From assembly GCF_002563695.1 (NCBI RefSeq), contig NZ_PDJI01000004.1, positions 1,674,001-1,738,000 on the forward strand: a DNA stretch of 64,000 nucleotides, in the 5' to 3' direction. Each line of letters starts with the position of its first letter. The stretch's first letter is position 1. This DNA is from Georgenia soli. GTDB taxonomy: Bacteria; Actinomycetota; Actinomycetes; Actinomycetales; Actinomycetaceae. Under the pieces are notes generated by a model, which did not search any database, was not told where the DNA came from, and was given only the letters and a program-made list of their open reading frames with translations. The translations under genes and the position numbers were made by a program. Positions 1 to 8,218 of this stretch are shown here, piece after piece.

Positions 1-960
1 CGGGTAGCGCACGGACGCGACCCCCGGTTGCTCCTCGAGCCAGCCGGCGAGCTCCAGGGCCGCGGCGGTCTGGGCGCGCACCCGCAGCGGCAGCGTCTCC
101 AGACCCTTGGCGAGCACCCACGCGTTGAACGGGGCCAGGTTCGGCCCGGTGCTGCGGATCAGGGACTGCACCGGCCCGCGCACGATGTCGCGGGGACCGA
201 GGATCGCGCCGCCCATGACACGACCCTGCCCGTCGATGTGCTTGGTGGCGGAGTAGACGACGAGGTCGGCGCCGAGCTCCAGCGGACGCTGCAGCACCGG
301 GGTGGCGAAAACGTTGTCGACGACGACGGTCGCGCCGGCCGCGTGGGCCAGCCTCGCGATGGCCGGCAGGTCGAGGACGTCCTGCATCGGGTTGGAGGGC
401 GACTCGAGGAAGACGACGTCGGCCGGGGTGGCCAGAGCGGCCTCCCACTCGTCGAGGTTCGTCCCGGTGACGTAGTCGGTGCGCACCCCCCAGCGCGCCA
501 GGACGTCGTCGAAGACGCACAGCGTGGAGCCGAAGAGCTCACGGGCCGCCACGATGCGCGAGCCGTTGCTCACCAGCGCGGCGAGGGCGCTGAACACGGC
601 GGACATCCCCGTCGACGTCGCGTAGCAGTCCTCCGCCCCCTCGATCAGGGCCAGACGCTCCTCGAACGTGGTCACCGTGGGGTTGGTGTAGCGCGAGTAC
701 GTGTACCGCTCGATCTCCTCGGAGAACGCGGCCTCGGCCTCGGCGGCGCGGTCGTAGACGAATCCCTGGGTGAGGTACAGCGCCTCCGCCGTCTCCTGGA
801 AGGCGCTGCGGTACTGCCCGCCCCGCACGGCGAGGGTGGCGGCGCGCAGCCCGGTGGGGTCGGTCGCGGGCCGCGGCAGGACGGGCTGGAGGACCGGCCG
901 GACGTTCTCGGGCGGGGGCGGACAGAGAGGGTCGGACGGACAGTGCGGCAGGTCGGACAT
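1..960 (-). CDS. metZ: O-succinylhomoserine sulfhydrylase, partial (runs off the left edge)
   Basis: PLP-dependent Cys/Met-metabolism enzyme that would convert O-succinylhomoserine plus sulfide to homocysteine. The visible 320 codons have the family order: N-terminal YSR.TNPTV segment, TGMSAVFSAL, VVDNVFATP and the PLP lysine at K240 in SATKHIDGQGR. HIDGQGR after the lysine is typical of the MetZ branch, whereas cystathionine gamma-synthases usually have a GGHSD-type sequence there. The C-terminal fifth of the protein lies beyond position 1. ATG at 960 is chosen because GAGGAG stands 6 bases upstream. The leader contains a candidate SAM-I riboswitch whose 3' end covers this ribosome site, which fits a methionine gene. 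A MetY or cystathionine gamma-lyase assignment is less likely. Confidence 0.88.
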   Translation of the reverse strand, partial: MSDLPHCPSDPLCPPPPENVRPVLQPVLPRPATDPTGLRAATLAVRGGQYRSAFQETAEALYLTQGFVYDRAAEAEAAFSEEIERYTYSRYTNPTVTTFEERLALIEGAEDCYATSTGMSAVFSALAALVSNGSRIVAARELFGSTLCVFDDVLARWGVRTDYVTGTNLDEWEAALATPADVVFLESPSNPMQDVLDLPAIARLAHAAGATVVVDNVFATPVLQRPLELGADLVVYSATKHIDGQGRVMGGAILGPRDIVRGPVQSLIRSTGPNLAPFNAWVLAKGLETLPLRVRAQTAAALELAGWLEEQPGVASVRYP

Positions 961-966
961 GTCGGG

Positions 967-1067
967 CTCCTCATCTGTCCTGGCGGGTGGCCCCGCGCCA
1001 CAGGGTGGCCGGTGCCGCAGCGTCGTCGAGCCAGGTCCCTCGGCCGCGTCGGATCGTTGATCCGACG
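967..1067 (-). promoter_or_regulatory. Candidate SAM-I (S-box) riboswitch in the metZ leader
   Basis: On the minus strand the leader carries the S-box core GAGGGACCTGGCTCGACG (near 1041-1024), then a GCGGCACC block, a GGCCACC...GGGGCCACC stem region and the closing GCCAGGACAGATGAG. These match the order of conserved blocks in SAM-I riboswitches. The 3' P1 strand GATGAG (975-970) overlaps the GAGGAG ribosome site of metZ, so ligand binding could hide the ribosome site directly. The usual 5' P1 partner is weak here (about 3 pairs), and a perfect 9-bp hairpin lies at 1047-1067, possibly an alternative fold. Judged by eye; not folded. Confidence 0.6.
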
Positions 1068-1240
1068 GTAACGAGCCGGCCCAGGCTCCCGACCGCGCGG
1101 CCCGGGGCGGGGCCGGATCCTGAGACTGCGGACGGCCACCGTCCACCACGTGGACGCATCCCCCGCCGGCCCCGGCCGGGCGCACGGAGCGGGCGCCGCC
1201 GCCGGGCCGCCCCGCGGCACGCCTGACATGATCGGGTGCC

Positions 1241-2254
1241 ATGACCACCTCAGGCCGTCATGCGGCCCCAGCACCCGTCGTCGTCGAGGACCTGCTCGGT
1301 CCGCCGTGGGTGGCCCGCACGATCCCGCTGGGAGACATCTCCGACGGCGGGGAGGAACCTGCCGCCCCCGACGTCGCCACCCTCGTGCACCACGAGGACG
1401 CGGGCTCCGCGCCGCGGGCCGTCCTCTACCTGCCCGGCTTCGTCGACTACTTCTTCCAGGCCGAGCACGCCCAGGCCTGGATCGACGCCGGCTACGACTT
1501 CTACGGCCTCGACATGCGCCGCTCCGGCCGCTCGACCAACGGGCACCCGCGCCCCGACGACGTCCGGGACCTCCGGGTGCACGACGAGGAGATCGGCAAG
1601 GCGCTCGCCGTCGTCCAGGAGGGCGGCCCGCGCCCGGTCGTGCTGCTCGGGCACTCGACCGGCGGCCTGCAGGCCGTGCTCTGGGCGGCCGACCACCCCG
1701 GCAGCATCGACGCCGTCGTCCTCAACTCCCCGTGGCTCGACCTCAACGCCGGGTGGTTCCAGCGGGGGCCGCTGACCGCCGTCATCGACCGGCTCGGGGG
1801 CTGGCTGCCCAGCCTCCCGGTCGGGAGCCTGAACCAGGCGTACGGCCGCTACCTGCACACCGGGACCGGGGGCGACTGGGACTACGACCTCACCCTCAAG
1901 CCGCACGAGGGCTTCCCCGCGCGTGCCGGGTTCGTCCGCACGGTGCGCCGCGCCCACGCGGAGGTGGGCCGCGGCCTGGAGGTCTCGGTGCCTGTGCTGC
2001 TGTGCTGCTCGACGCGCTCCGGCGACAACAGGCACCCCGGGCCGGCGGATCTGTCGACCTCCGACGTCGTGCTCGACGTCGGGCAGATGATCAGCCGCGC
2101 GCCGATGATCGGCGAGGACGTCACGATCCTCCAGGTCCCCGGCGGGGTCCACGACCTCGCGCTCTCGGCCCCGACGAGCCGGGAGTACTACACGCGCAGC
2201 GCGATCGAGTGGGCGGACGCCCGGCTGGCGGGCGGCGACGCTAGCGGCCGCTGA
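1241..2254 (+). CDS. Alpha/beta hydrolase (serine aminopeptidase S33 / lysophospholipase-like)
   Basis: 337-residue cytoplasmic protein with an alpha/beta hydrolase fold. The nucleophile elbow GHSTGG puts the catalytic serine at S139, and GGVHDLAL near the C-terminus supplies the likely catalytic histidine. YGLDMRRSGRS upstream of the elbow is typical of monoacylglycerol lipase and lysophospholipase relatives. No signal peptide. The start ATG has no Shine-Dalgarno; a CATGAT box lies 8 bases upstream, suggesting a leaderless mRNA. Its 3' end overlaps the convergent efflux gene by 14 bases. Substrate unknown. Confidence 0.85.
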   Translation: MTTSGRHAAPAPVVVEDLLGPPWVARTIPLGDISDGGEEPAAPDVATLVHHEDAGSAPRAVLYLPGFVDYFFQAEHAQAWIDAGYDFYGLDMRRSGRSTNGHPRPDDVRDLRVHDEEIGKALAVVQEGGPRPVVLLGHSTGGLQAVLWAADHPGSIDAVVLNSPWLDLNAGWFQRGPLTAVIDRLGGWLPSLPVGSLNQAYGRYLHTGTGGDWDYDLTLKPHEGFPARAGFVRTVRRAHAEVGRGLEVSVPVLLCCSTRSGDNRHPGPADLSTSDVVLDVGQMISRAPMIGEDVTILQVPGGVHDLALSAPTSREYYTRSAIEWADARLAGGDASGR

Positions 2255-3950
2255 CGCCGTCCCGGGTTCCTGGCTCTCCCGTCTGGTCCACCATCGCGGT
2301 GGTCGTCGGGGTGACGTCGCCGGGGGCCGCCGTCGTCCCGGGGCCGTCGTCGGTCTCCAGCACCTCCCGGACCTCGGTCGGCACCTCCCACGAGTTGCGC
2401 AGCTCCGTCCCGCGCATGAAGAGCACGGCGAGCAGGCCGAGGACCGAGATGAGCGCGGCGACGCCGAAGACGGTCCCGATGCCGTCGCCGTAGGCCTGGT
2501 GCACCACCCGAGCCATCTCGGCGGGGAGGGCGCCGAGGTCGAGGGAGGACGTCGAGGCGTCGAGCCCCGCGACGTCGAGCCCCTGCTCCGTGTAGCCGGC
2601 GACCGTCAGGGAGGTGACGCGGGCGGCGTAGACCGCCCCGAGCACCTGGATGCCGACGGCGCCGCCCAGGCTGCGGAAGAACGTCACGGTGGACGTGGCC
2701 GCGCCGACGTTGGCCAGCTGCACGGTGTTCTGCACGGCCAGCACGAGGTTCTGCATGGAGGCGCCCAGCCCGAGGCCGGCGAGGAGGAGGTAGAGGCTGA
2801 TCAGCCACAGCGGGGTGGTCGCCCCGACCGTGGCCATGAGGCCGATGCCGACGGTGAGCAGCGCGAGCCCGCCCACCACGTACGGCTTCCACCGGCCGCT
2901 GCGCGTGACGAGGTTGCCCGCGACGGTGGAGGAGACCAGCAGGCCGAGCATGATCGGCAGTCCCAGCCAGCCGGCGATCGTCGGCGAGTAGCCGCGGCCG
3001 ATCTGGAAGTACTGGCCGAGGAAGATGTTCGTCCCGAACATCACCGTGCCCACCGCGAGGCTGGCGACGATGGCCAGCGCCGTCGTCCGCTCGGTGAGGA
3101 TGTGCAGCGGCACCACCGGCTCGCTCACGCGCCGCTCGACGAGGACGAAGGCGATCGCGGCGACCAGGGCGGCGCCGACCATCGCGAAGGTCTGCCACGA
3201 GACCCAGTCGAACTCGTGGTTGGCGAAGGACACCCACACCAGCAGCAGGGTGGCCGCGAGGGAGATGAGCGCGGCCCCGGCCCAGTCCACCTTGGCGCCC
3301 GGGCGCCCCTCGCCGGGCACCTTGAGGTTCTTCACCAGGACCGCGAACGCCGCGGCCACGAACGGGATCGCCACCCAGAAGCACCAGCGCCAGCCGAGCC
3401 AGGGCACGTCGACGATGAGCCCGCCCAGGAGCGGCCCGGAGACGGTCGCGACCGCGATGACGGCGCCGATGTAGCCGTTGTACCGCCCGCGCTGCCGCGG
3501 CGGGATGATCGTGGCGATGATGATCTGGGTGAGCACCATGTTGGCGCCCATCCCGATCCCCTGGAGCACGCGGACGGCGATGAGCATGCCGGCCGACGTC
3601 GACAGTCCCGCCAGCAGCGAACCGAGGGCGAAGAGCGCGATCGAGCCGAGCAGCAGCTTCTTCTTGTCGAAGAGGTCGGCCAGCTTGCCGGCGATCGGCG
3701 TGACCGCCGTCGACGCCAGGATCGTCGAGGTGACGATCCACGTGTACTGCTGCTGGGTGCCGCCGATCTCGGCGACGATCACCGGCAGGGCGTTGCCCAC
3801 GACCGTGCCGGCGAGGTTGGCGACGAACATCGCCATCAGCAGGCCGGTGAGGATCTTGAGGACCCGCCGGTGCTCCTCGTGCGCGAGGACCGCCTGCTCG
3901 GTCGTCATCCCGGCGTAGGCACGCCGGGAGGTCAGGTCCTTCTTCTTCAA
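2241..3950 (-). CDS. DHA2-family MFS multidrug efflux transporter (EmrB/QacA type)
   Basis: 569-residue, 14-helix proton-driven exporter. Visible hallmarks are TVVGNALPVIVAEIGGTQQQYTW in the first helix region, the motif-A loop GKLADLFDKKKLLLG, VLQGIGMGANMV (motif C region) and a long run of hydrophobic helices to about residue 510, then a polar Thr/Gly-rich tail. The TTG start at 3950 is preferred over the ATG 14 codons later because AAGGA lies 7 bases before it, and because it overlaps the stop of the upstream marR gene (TTGA), giving translational coupling. Likely substrates are drugs or toxic metabolites sensed by that MarR protein. Confidence 0.9.
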   Translation of the reverse strand: MKKKDLTSRRAYAGMTTEQAVLAHEEHRRVLKILTGLLMAMFVANLAGTVVGNALPVIVAEIGGTQQQYTWIVTSTILASTAVTPIAGKLADLFDKKKLLLGSIALFALGSLLAGLSTSAGMLIAVRVLQGIGMGANMVLTQIIIATIIPPRQRGRYNGYIGAVIAVATVSGPLLGGLIVDVPWLGWRWCFWVAIPFVAAAFAVLVKNLKVPGEGRPGAKVDWAGAALISLAATLLLVWVSFANHEFDWVSWQTFAMVGAALVAAIAFVLVERRVSEPVVPLHILTERTTALAIVASLAVGTVMFGTNIFLGQYFQIGRGYSPTIAGWLGLPIMLGLLVSSTVAGNLVTRSGRWKPYVVGGLALLTVGIGLMATVGATTPLWLISLYLLLAGLGLGASMQNLVLAVQNTVQLANVGAATSTVTFFRSLGGAVGIQVLGAVYAARVTSLTVAGYTEQGLDVAGLDASTSSLDLGALPAEMARVVHQAYGDGIGTVFGVAALISVLGLLAVLFMRGTELRNSWEVPTEVREVLETDDGPGTTAAPGDVTPTTTAMVDQTGEPGTRDGVSGR

Positions 3951-4450
3951 CCCTGGTCCTTCGGTTCGGTGTCAGCCGGCACGGCGCCGGAGAGCTTGGC
4001 GTAGGCGGCCGCGGACGCGGTGCCCAGATCGGCGAGGTCGTCGGCGAGGCGGCTGATCCGCTCGACGGGCCAGTCCTGCATCGAGTCGATCACCGCCTCC
4101 AGGTGCATCCGGCGCACCTCGGTGAGCTTGTCCCGGCCCGCCTCGGTGAGCGAGATGAGCGAGGCGCGTCCGTCGTCGGGGTCGGTGCGGCGGGCGATCA
4201 GCCCGAGCTTCTCCAGCGCCGTGACCTGGCGGCTGACCACCGACGGGTCGACGAGCTGGTGGGTGGCGAGGCTGGCCACCCGGCACTCCTCCGTGCGCCA
4301 CAGGGCGAAGAGCAGCTGGACCTGTGCACCCTGCAGCCCGCACGCCTGCGCGACGAGAGCGCCCGAGCCGCGGCTGCGGCGGCCCAGCGCGCTGAGCTCC
4401 TCGAGCACGCGCGAGGACGCGTCCAGCCGGGAAGGGGAGGAATCGGACAT
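3947..4450 (-). CDS. MarR-family transcriptional regulator
   Basis: 167-residue winged-helix regulator. The middle has the MarR DNA-binding region (ATHQLVDPSVVSRQVTALEK) followed by the wing with the signature DPDDGRASLISLTEAG, where the DxR motif is intact. Start ATG 4450 is favoured over an upstream in-frame ATG at 4483 because TACGGT lies 7 bases before it (leaderless pattern) and the upstream ATG falls inside the promoter palindrome. It overlaps the efflux pump gene by 4 bases, so it most likely represses itself and the pump, with release by a small-molecule ligand. Confidence 0.88.
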   Translation of the reverse strand: MSDSSPSRLDASSRVLEELSALGRRSRGSGALVAQACGLQGAQVQLLFALWRTEECRVASLATHQLVDPSVVSRQVTALEKLGLIARRTDPDDGRASLISLTEAGRDKLTEVRRMHLEAVIDSMQDWPVERISRLADDLADLGTASAAAYAKLSGAVPADTEPKDQG

Positions 4451-4457
4451 GCCCCCA

Positions 4458-4486
4458 ACCGTACGCTTACATGCAGCATGCATCTA
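4458..4486 (-). promoter_or_regulatory. Promoter and candidate MarR operator
   Basis: The -10-like TACGGT (4463-4458) lies 7 bases before the marR ATG. An inverted repeat ATGCA-gca-TGCAT (4471-4483) occupies the spacer just upstream of it. A regulator bound here would block RNA polymerase, as in autoregulated MarR-pump pairs. Site assignment is by position and symmetry only. Confidence 0.5.
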
Positions 4487-4587
4487 TCTGGGTCGGGCGT
4501 GGTCTCGCTCACCCTCGCAGCGACCGGGGGCGGCTGCGGCCTGGTCGCGGCCCGCGGTCTGGCGGGTCCGCGGTCCGGCCGGGCGGC

Positions 4588-5106
4588 TCAGCCGCGGACG
4601 TCGTGGAGGTGGTGCAGGACGTCGTGGGCGAAGTACTGCCCGAGCGTGCGCACCGTGAACGCCGACCCGTTGGACCGCAGCCCCGGCCGCTCCCAGTCGC
4701 CCTCGGGAACCGCTTCGAAGGCGTCGGCGACGGCGGACCCCGCCTCGACGAGCCCGGCCGCGACCGCCGTCGGGGTCTGCTCGCCGTAGCGGTCGGCCAC
4801 CGCGGCGGCGTCCTGGTCCCAGTCGGGGAAGGTCGGCCCGTCCTGCTCCAGCATGAGCGCCAGCCGCTCGCGGAACACGCGGCAGACGTCGCGCACGTGG
4901 GCGGCGTACTCCAGCGGTGACCAGGTCGACGCGTCGGGCCGCTCCCCCGCACCGGGCCGCGCCAGCACCGCCTGCCAGCGCCGGACCGCATCGCGCACCA
5001 GCCGGGCGACGTCGGGAGGCGCCAGCGCCGCGACCTCGGCGCCGCACTCGTCGCAGCGGCGCCGCAGCACCCACGTCCAGTCCTTGGTGTCCGGCTCGAT
5101 GGCCAT
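4588..5106 (-). CDS. DinB-like / mycothiol-dependent maleylpyruvate isomerase-fold protein
   Basis: 172-residue protein of the DinB/YfiT four-helix-bundle superfamily, whose actinobacterial members are often thiol (mycothiol) transferases with three metal-binding histidines. Visible candidates are WSPLEYAAHVRDV and the C-terminal YFAHDVLHHLHDV cluster. The N-terminus (TWVLRRRCDECG) is typical of a common actinobacterial subgroup. The ATG at 5106 is chosen over further upstream starts because GGAGGGG lies just before it. It stands alone, divergent from moeZ. The reaction is not known. Confidence 0.75.
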   Translation of the reverse strand: MAIEPDTKDWTWVLRRRCDECGAEVAALAPPDVARLVRDAVRRWQAVLARPGAGERPDASTWSPLEYAAHVRDVCRVFRERLALMLEQDGPTFPDWDQDAAAVADRYGEQTPTAVAAGLVEAGSAVADAFEAVPEGDWERPGLRSNGSAFTVRTLGQYFAHDVLHHLHDVRG

Positions 5107-5156
5107 ATCCCCTCCCGGCGGCGCGGTCCTGGGACGGTCGGTCCCGGCCAGGACCT

Positions 5157-5162
5157 TACAGT
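5157..5162 (+). promoter_or_regulatory. -10 box for moeZ, leaderless start
   Basis: TACAGT ends 6 bases before the moeZ ATG at 5169, and there is no Shine-Dalgarno in between. This is the spacing expected when transcription begins at or next to the start codon. Confidence 0.45.
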
Positions 5163-5168
5163 GGGGCC

Positions 5169-6389
5169 ATGCGCACGTCCGCACTCGTGGAGCCGGGGCC
5201 GCCGCTGACCCGGGAGCAGGTCCAGCGGTACTCCCGCCACCTCCTGCTCGGGCAGCTCGGCGAGGCCGGCCAGCGCCGTCTGCTCGCCGCCCGCGTGCTC
5301 GTCATGGGGGCCGGCGGCCTGGGCTCGCCGGTGCTGCAGTACCTCGCCGCGGCCGGCGTCGGGCACGTGACGATCGTCGACGACGACGTCGTGGACCCCT
5401 CGAACCTCCAGCGCCAGGTCATCCACTCCACCGCGGACGTCGGCCGCCCCAAGGTCGACTCCGCGGCCGCCCACGTCCGCGCGCTGAACCCGGACGTGGA
5501 GGTCACCACCCACCACCTGCGCCTGGACGCCGCCAACGCGCGCGAGCTCCTCGCCGGGCACGACCTCGTCATCGACGGCACCGACAACTTCCCCACCCGC
5601 TACCTCGTCAACGACGTGTGCGCCGAGCTCGGCATCCCGCTCGTGTGGGGGTCGATCCTGCGCTTCGACGCCCAGGTCTCGGTGTTCTGGTCCCGCGGCG
5701 AGCCCGCCGTCACCCTCCGCGACCTCTTCCCCACCCCACCCCCAGAGGGCACCACCCCCTCGTGCGGCCAGGCCGGGGTCCTCGGCGCGATGTGCGGCCA
5801 GGTCGGCTCCATCATGGCCGCCGAGGCGGTCAAGCTGATCACGGGGACCGGCGACCCGCTGCTCGGCCGCGTGCTCGTCCTCGACGTGCTCGGCGCTCGC
5901 TGGAGCGAGCTGCCGGTCCGGCCGCGCCCCGGCCGTCACGACCTGCCCCGCACCGTCGAGGCGCTCGGGTACGACCCCTCCCCCGGCGCGGACGGCCCCG
6001 CGGCGCCCGACGGCGGCACCTCCGCCGGCGCCCTGCCCGCGATCACCGCCCGCGACCTTGCCAGGCGGCTGAGCGAGCGCGAGCGCGGCACCGACGACTT
6101 CGTCCTGCTCGACGTCCGGGAGACCCCGGAGCGCGGCATCGTCACCATCCCCGGCGCGGTGAGCGTCCCGCTCGCCGAGGTGCTGGCCGACCCGGACGGC
6201 GTGGTCCACCGCCTCGACCTCGGCCACCCGGGCGGCGTCGCGCGCGAGCTGGTGGTGCACTGCCGCAGCGGGCAGCGCTCCGCCCAGGCGGTCCGGGCAC
6301 TGACCGACGCCGGCGCGCGCGCCGTGAACGTCGAGGGCGGCGTCCTGGCCTGGGTCACCGACGTCGACCCGACACTGCCGAGCTACTGA
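5169..6389 (+). CDS. moeZ: Adenylyltransferase/sulfurtransferase MoeZ (MoeB-rhodanese fusion)
   Basis: 406-residue two-domain enzyme. Residues about 14-270 form the E1-like MoeB/ThiF domain: QRYSRHLLL, ATP-binding GAGGLGS (47-53), the R..RQVIHS segment and GTDNF. Residues about 295-406 form a rhodanese domain with active-site C365 in HCRSGQRS. It adenylates the C-terminus of MoaD-like sulfur carriers and then transfers sulfur for molybdopterin (and in some actinobacteria for cysteine or thiocarboxylate pathways). The CxxC zinc pairs of classical MoeB are not apparent. Start ATG 5169 fits the preceding -10 box. It heads the plus-strand cofactor cluster. Confidence 0.92.
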   Translation: MRTSALVEPGPPLTREQVQRYSRHLLLGQLGEAGQRRLLAARVLVMGAGGLGSPVLQYLAAAGVGHVTIVDDDVVDPSNLQRQVIHSTADVGRPKVDSAAAHVRALNPDVEVTTHHLRLDAANARELLAGHDLVIDGTDNFPTRYLVNDVCAELGIPLVWGSILRFDAQVSVFWSRGEPAVTLRDLFPTPPPEGTTPSCGQAGVLGAMCGQVGSIMAAEAVKLITGTGDPLLGRVLVLDVLGARWSELPVRPRPGRHDLPRTVEALGYDPSPGADGPAAPDGGTSAGALPAITARDLARRLSERERGTDDFVLLDVRETPERGIVTIPGAVSVPLAEVLADPDGVVHRLDLGHPGGVARELVVHCRSGQRSAQAVRALTDAGARAVNVEGGVLAWVTDVDPTLPSY

Positions 6390-6441
6390 CCCTGCCGAGC
6401 TACTGACCCTGCCGAGCTACTGACCCTGCCGAGCTGCTGAG
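6374..6441 (+). repeat. Four tandem copies of a 17-bp unit across the moeZ stop codon
   Basis: Unit CCTGCCGAGCTACTGAC repeats at 6374, 6391, 6408 and 6425, with slight changes in the first and last copies. The first copy encodes the last residues and TGA stop of MoeZ. Because 17 is not a multiple of 3, the repeats put TGA in successive reading frames, so stops occur in all three. It fills the gap before moeA. Confidence 0.9.
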
Positions 6442-6457
6442 GACCTACGGAGGCCGC

Positions 6458-7741
6458 ATGATCACCGTCGAGGAGCACCGCGCCGCGGTGCTGGCCGCCG
6501 TCTCGCGGCTGCCCGCCCGCCGCGTCCCGCTGGCGGAGGCGCTCGGCTGCGTCCTCGCCGAGGACGTCGTCGCCGTCCTGTCCGTCCCGCCCTTCGACAA
6601 CTCCGCGATGGACGGCTACGCCGTGCGCTCGGAGGACGTCGCCGCGGCCACCGAGGCCGAGCCGGTCCGCCTGCGCGTGATAGCCGACCTGCCCGCCGGC
6701 TCCGGCGAGCGGCCCGAGGTCCTGCCCGGCACCGCCGTGCGGATCATGACCGGCGCCCCCATGCCACCCGGGGCGGACGCGGTGGTCCCGGTCGAGCGCA
6801 CCGACCAGCCGGCCGGGCCCGGCGCGGGCAGCGCGCTGCCGGACGTCGTGGCGATCCAGGCCCCGGCGGCCCCCGGCGCCCACGTCCGGCGCGCCGGCGA
6901 CGACGTCACGCCCGGCACCGTCGTCGTCCCCGCCGGGATCGAGCTGCGCCCGCGTGACCTCTCGACCGCGGCGTCCACCGGCCACGGCAGCCTGCCCGTC
7001 CACCCGCGGGCGCGCCTCGGCGTGCTCTCCACGGGGTCCGAGCTCGTCGACCCCGGGGCACCCCTGGCCCACGGGCAGATCCCCGACTCCAACACGACGA
7101 TGGTGGCGGCGCTGGCCGAGACGCTCGGTGTGACCCCCGTGCCCCTCGGCGCCGTCGACGACGACCCGGACGCCCTGCGCCGTCGTCTGCAGGACAGCCT
7201 GGCCCGGGTCGACGCGATCGTCACGACCGGCGGCGTCAGCGCCGGGGCGTACGACGTGGTCAAGGAGGTCCTCGCGCCGCTCGGGGAGGTCGCGTTCACC
7301 ACGGTGGCCATGCAGCCCGGCAAGCCGCAGGGCTTCGGGGTGCTGCACGAGGACGGCCGCGGCGTGCCGATCTTCTGCCTGCCCGGCAACCCGGTCAGCG
7401 TCTTCGTCAGCTTCGTCGTCTTCGTCGAGCCAGCGCTGCGCGTCATGGCCGGCCGCGGGACGGCGGAGGCGCCGCAGACGCTGCAGCCGGTCCTGGTCGA
7501 CGCCCTCGTCGGCGAGGGCTGGCGGTGCCCGCCCGGCCGCCGGCAGTACATGCCCGTGGTCCTGGACGACCGGCCCGAGGACGACGGCGGACCGTACCTG
7601 CTCGCCCGCCCCGCCTCCCGCGGCGGCTCCGGCTCCCACCTGGTGGCGTCCCTGGCGGAGGCGGACGCCCTCGCCATCGTCGACGCAGAGGTCCAGGCCG
7701 TCACCGAGGGCGACGTCGTGACCGTCATGATGGTGCCGTGA
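6458..7741 (+). CDS. moeA: Molybdopterin molybdenumtransferase MoeA
   Basis: 427-residue enzyme that inserts molybdate into adenylylated molybdopterin. Family signatures in order: PFDNSAMDGYAVR (about 46-58), the RIMTGAPMPPGADAVVPVE region, VLSTGSELV, GQIPDSNTTM, TTGGVSAGAYDVV and FCLPGNPVSVFVSF. Length is normal. GGAGG-like sequence precedes the ATG. Its TGA overlaps the GTG start of moaC (GTGA), so the two are probably translationally coupled. Confidence 0.95.
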   Translation: MITVEEHRAAVLAAVSRLPARRVPLAEALGCVLAEDVVAVLSVPPFDNSAMDGYAVRSEDVAAATEAEPVRLRVIADLPAGSGERPEVLPGTAVRIMTGAPMPPGADAVVPVERTDQPAGPGAGSALPDVVAIQAPAAPGAHVRRAGDDVTPGTVVVPAGIELRPRDLSTAASTGHGSLPVHPRARLGVLSTGSELVDPGAPLAHGQIPDSNTTMVAALAETLGVTPVPLGAVDDDPDALRRRLQDSLARVDAIVTTGGVSAGAYDVVKEVLAPLGEVAFTTVAMQPGKPQGFGVLHEDGRGVPIFCLPGNPVSVFVSFVVFVEPALRVMAGRGTAEAPQTLQPVLVDALVGEGWRCPPGRRQYMPVVLDDRPEDDGGPYLLARPASRGGSGSHLVASLAEADALAIVDAEVQAVTEGDVVTVMMVP

Positions 7742-8217
7742 GCGAGATCCGCCTGACCCACCTCGACGACGCCGGGCACGCCCGGATGGTCGACGTCACC
7801 GCCAAGCAGCCCACCGTCCGCGAGGCGGTCGCCACCGGGCAGGTCCGCTGCTCGCCGGCCGTCATGACGGCGCTGCGCGAGGGGACCGTGCCCAAGGGCG
7901 ACGTGCTCGCCGTGGCCCGGATCGCTGGGATCGCGGCGGCCAAGCGCACCCCCGAGCTGCTGCCGCTGGCGCACACCATCGGTGTGCACGGCGCCGTGGT
8001 GGACCTGGAGCTGGCCGAGGACCGCGTGGTCGTCACCGCCACCGTGCGCACCGCGGACCGCACCGGGGTGGAGATGGAGGCCCTCACCGCCGTCTCCGTC
8101 GCGGCCCTTGCCGTGGTCGACATGGTCAAGGGCGTCGACCGCTCGGCCGAGATCACCGGGGTGAAGGTCGTCGCCAAGTCCGGGGGCCGCTCCGGCGACT
8201 GGCGCCGGCCGGACTGA
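7738..8217 (+). CDS. moaC: Cyclic pyranopterin monophosphate synthase MoaC
   Basis: 159-residue enzyme of the first step of molybdopterin synthesis (rearrangement of the GTP-derived 3',8-cH2GTP made by MoaA). Hallmarks: MVDVTAKQPTVREA near the start, IAGIAAAKRTPELLPLAH with the conserved lysine/histidine, GVEMEALTAVSVAAL and the catalytic-region MVKGVDR. Begins at GTG 7738 inside the moeA stop. No moaA, moaD or moaE lies in this window; they must be elsewhere if the pathway is complete. Confidence 0.95.
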   Translation: MSEIRLTHLDDAGHARMVDVTAKQPTVREAVATGQVRCSPAVMTALREGTVPKGDVLAVARIAGIAAAKRTPELLPLAHTIGVHGAVVDLELAEDRVVVTATVRTADRTGVEMEALTAVSVAALAVVDMVKGVDRSAEITGVKVVAKSGGRSGDWRRPD

Positions 8218-8218
8218 C

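Noticed and set aside
2499..4004. Long plus-strand frame opposite the efflux pump gene
   Set aside because: Composition is charged and repetitive with no motif; it is the mirror of the DHA2 transporter frame.
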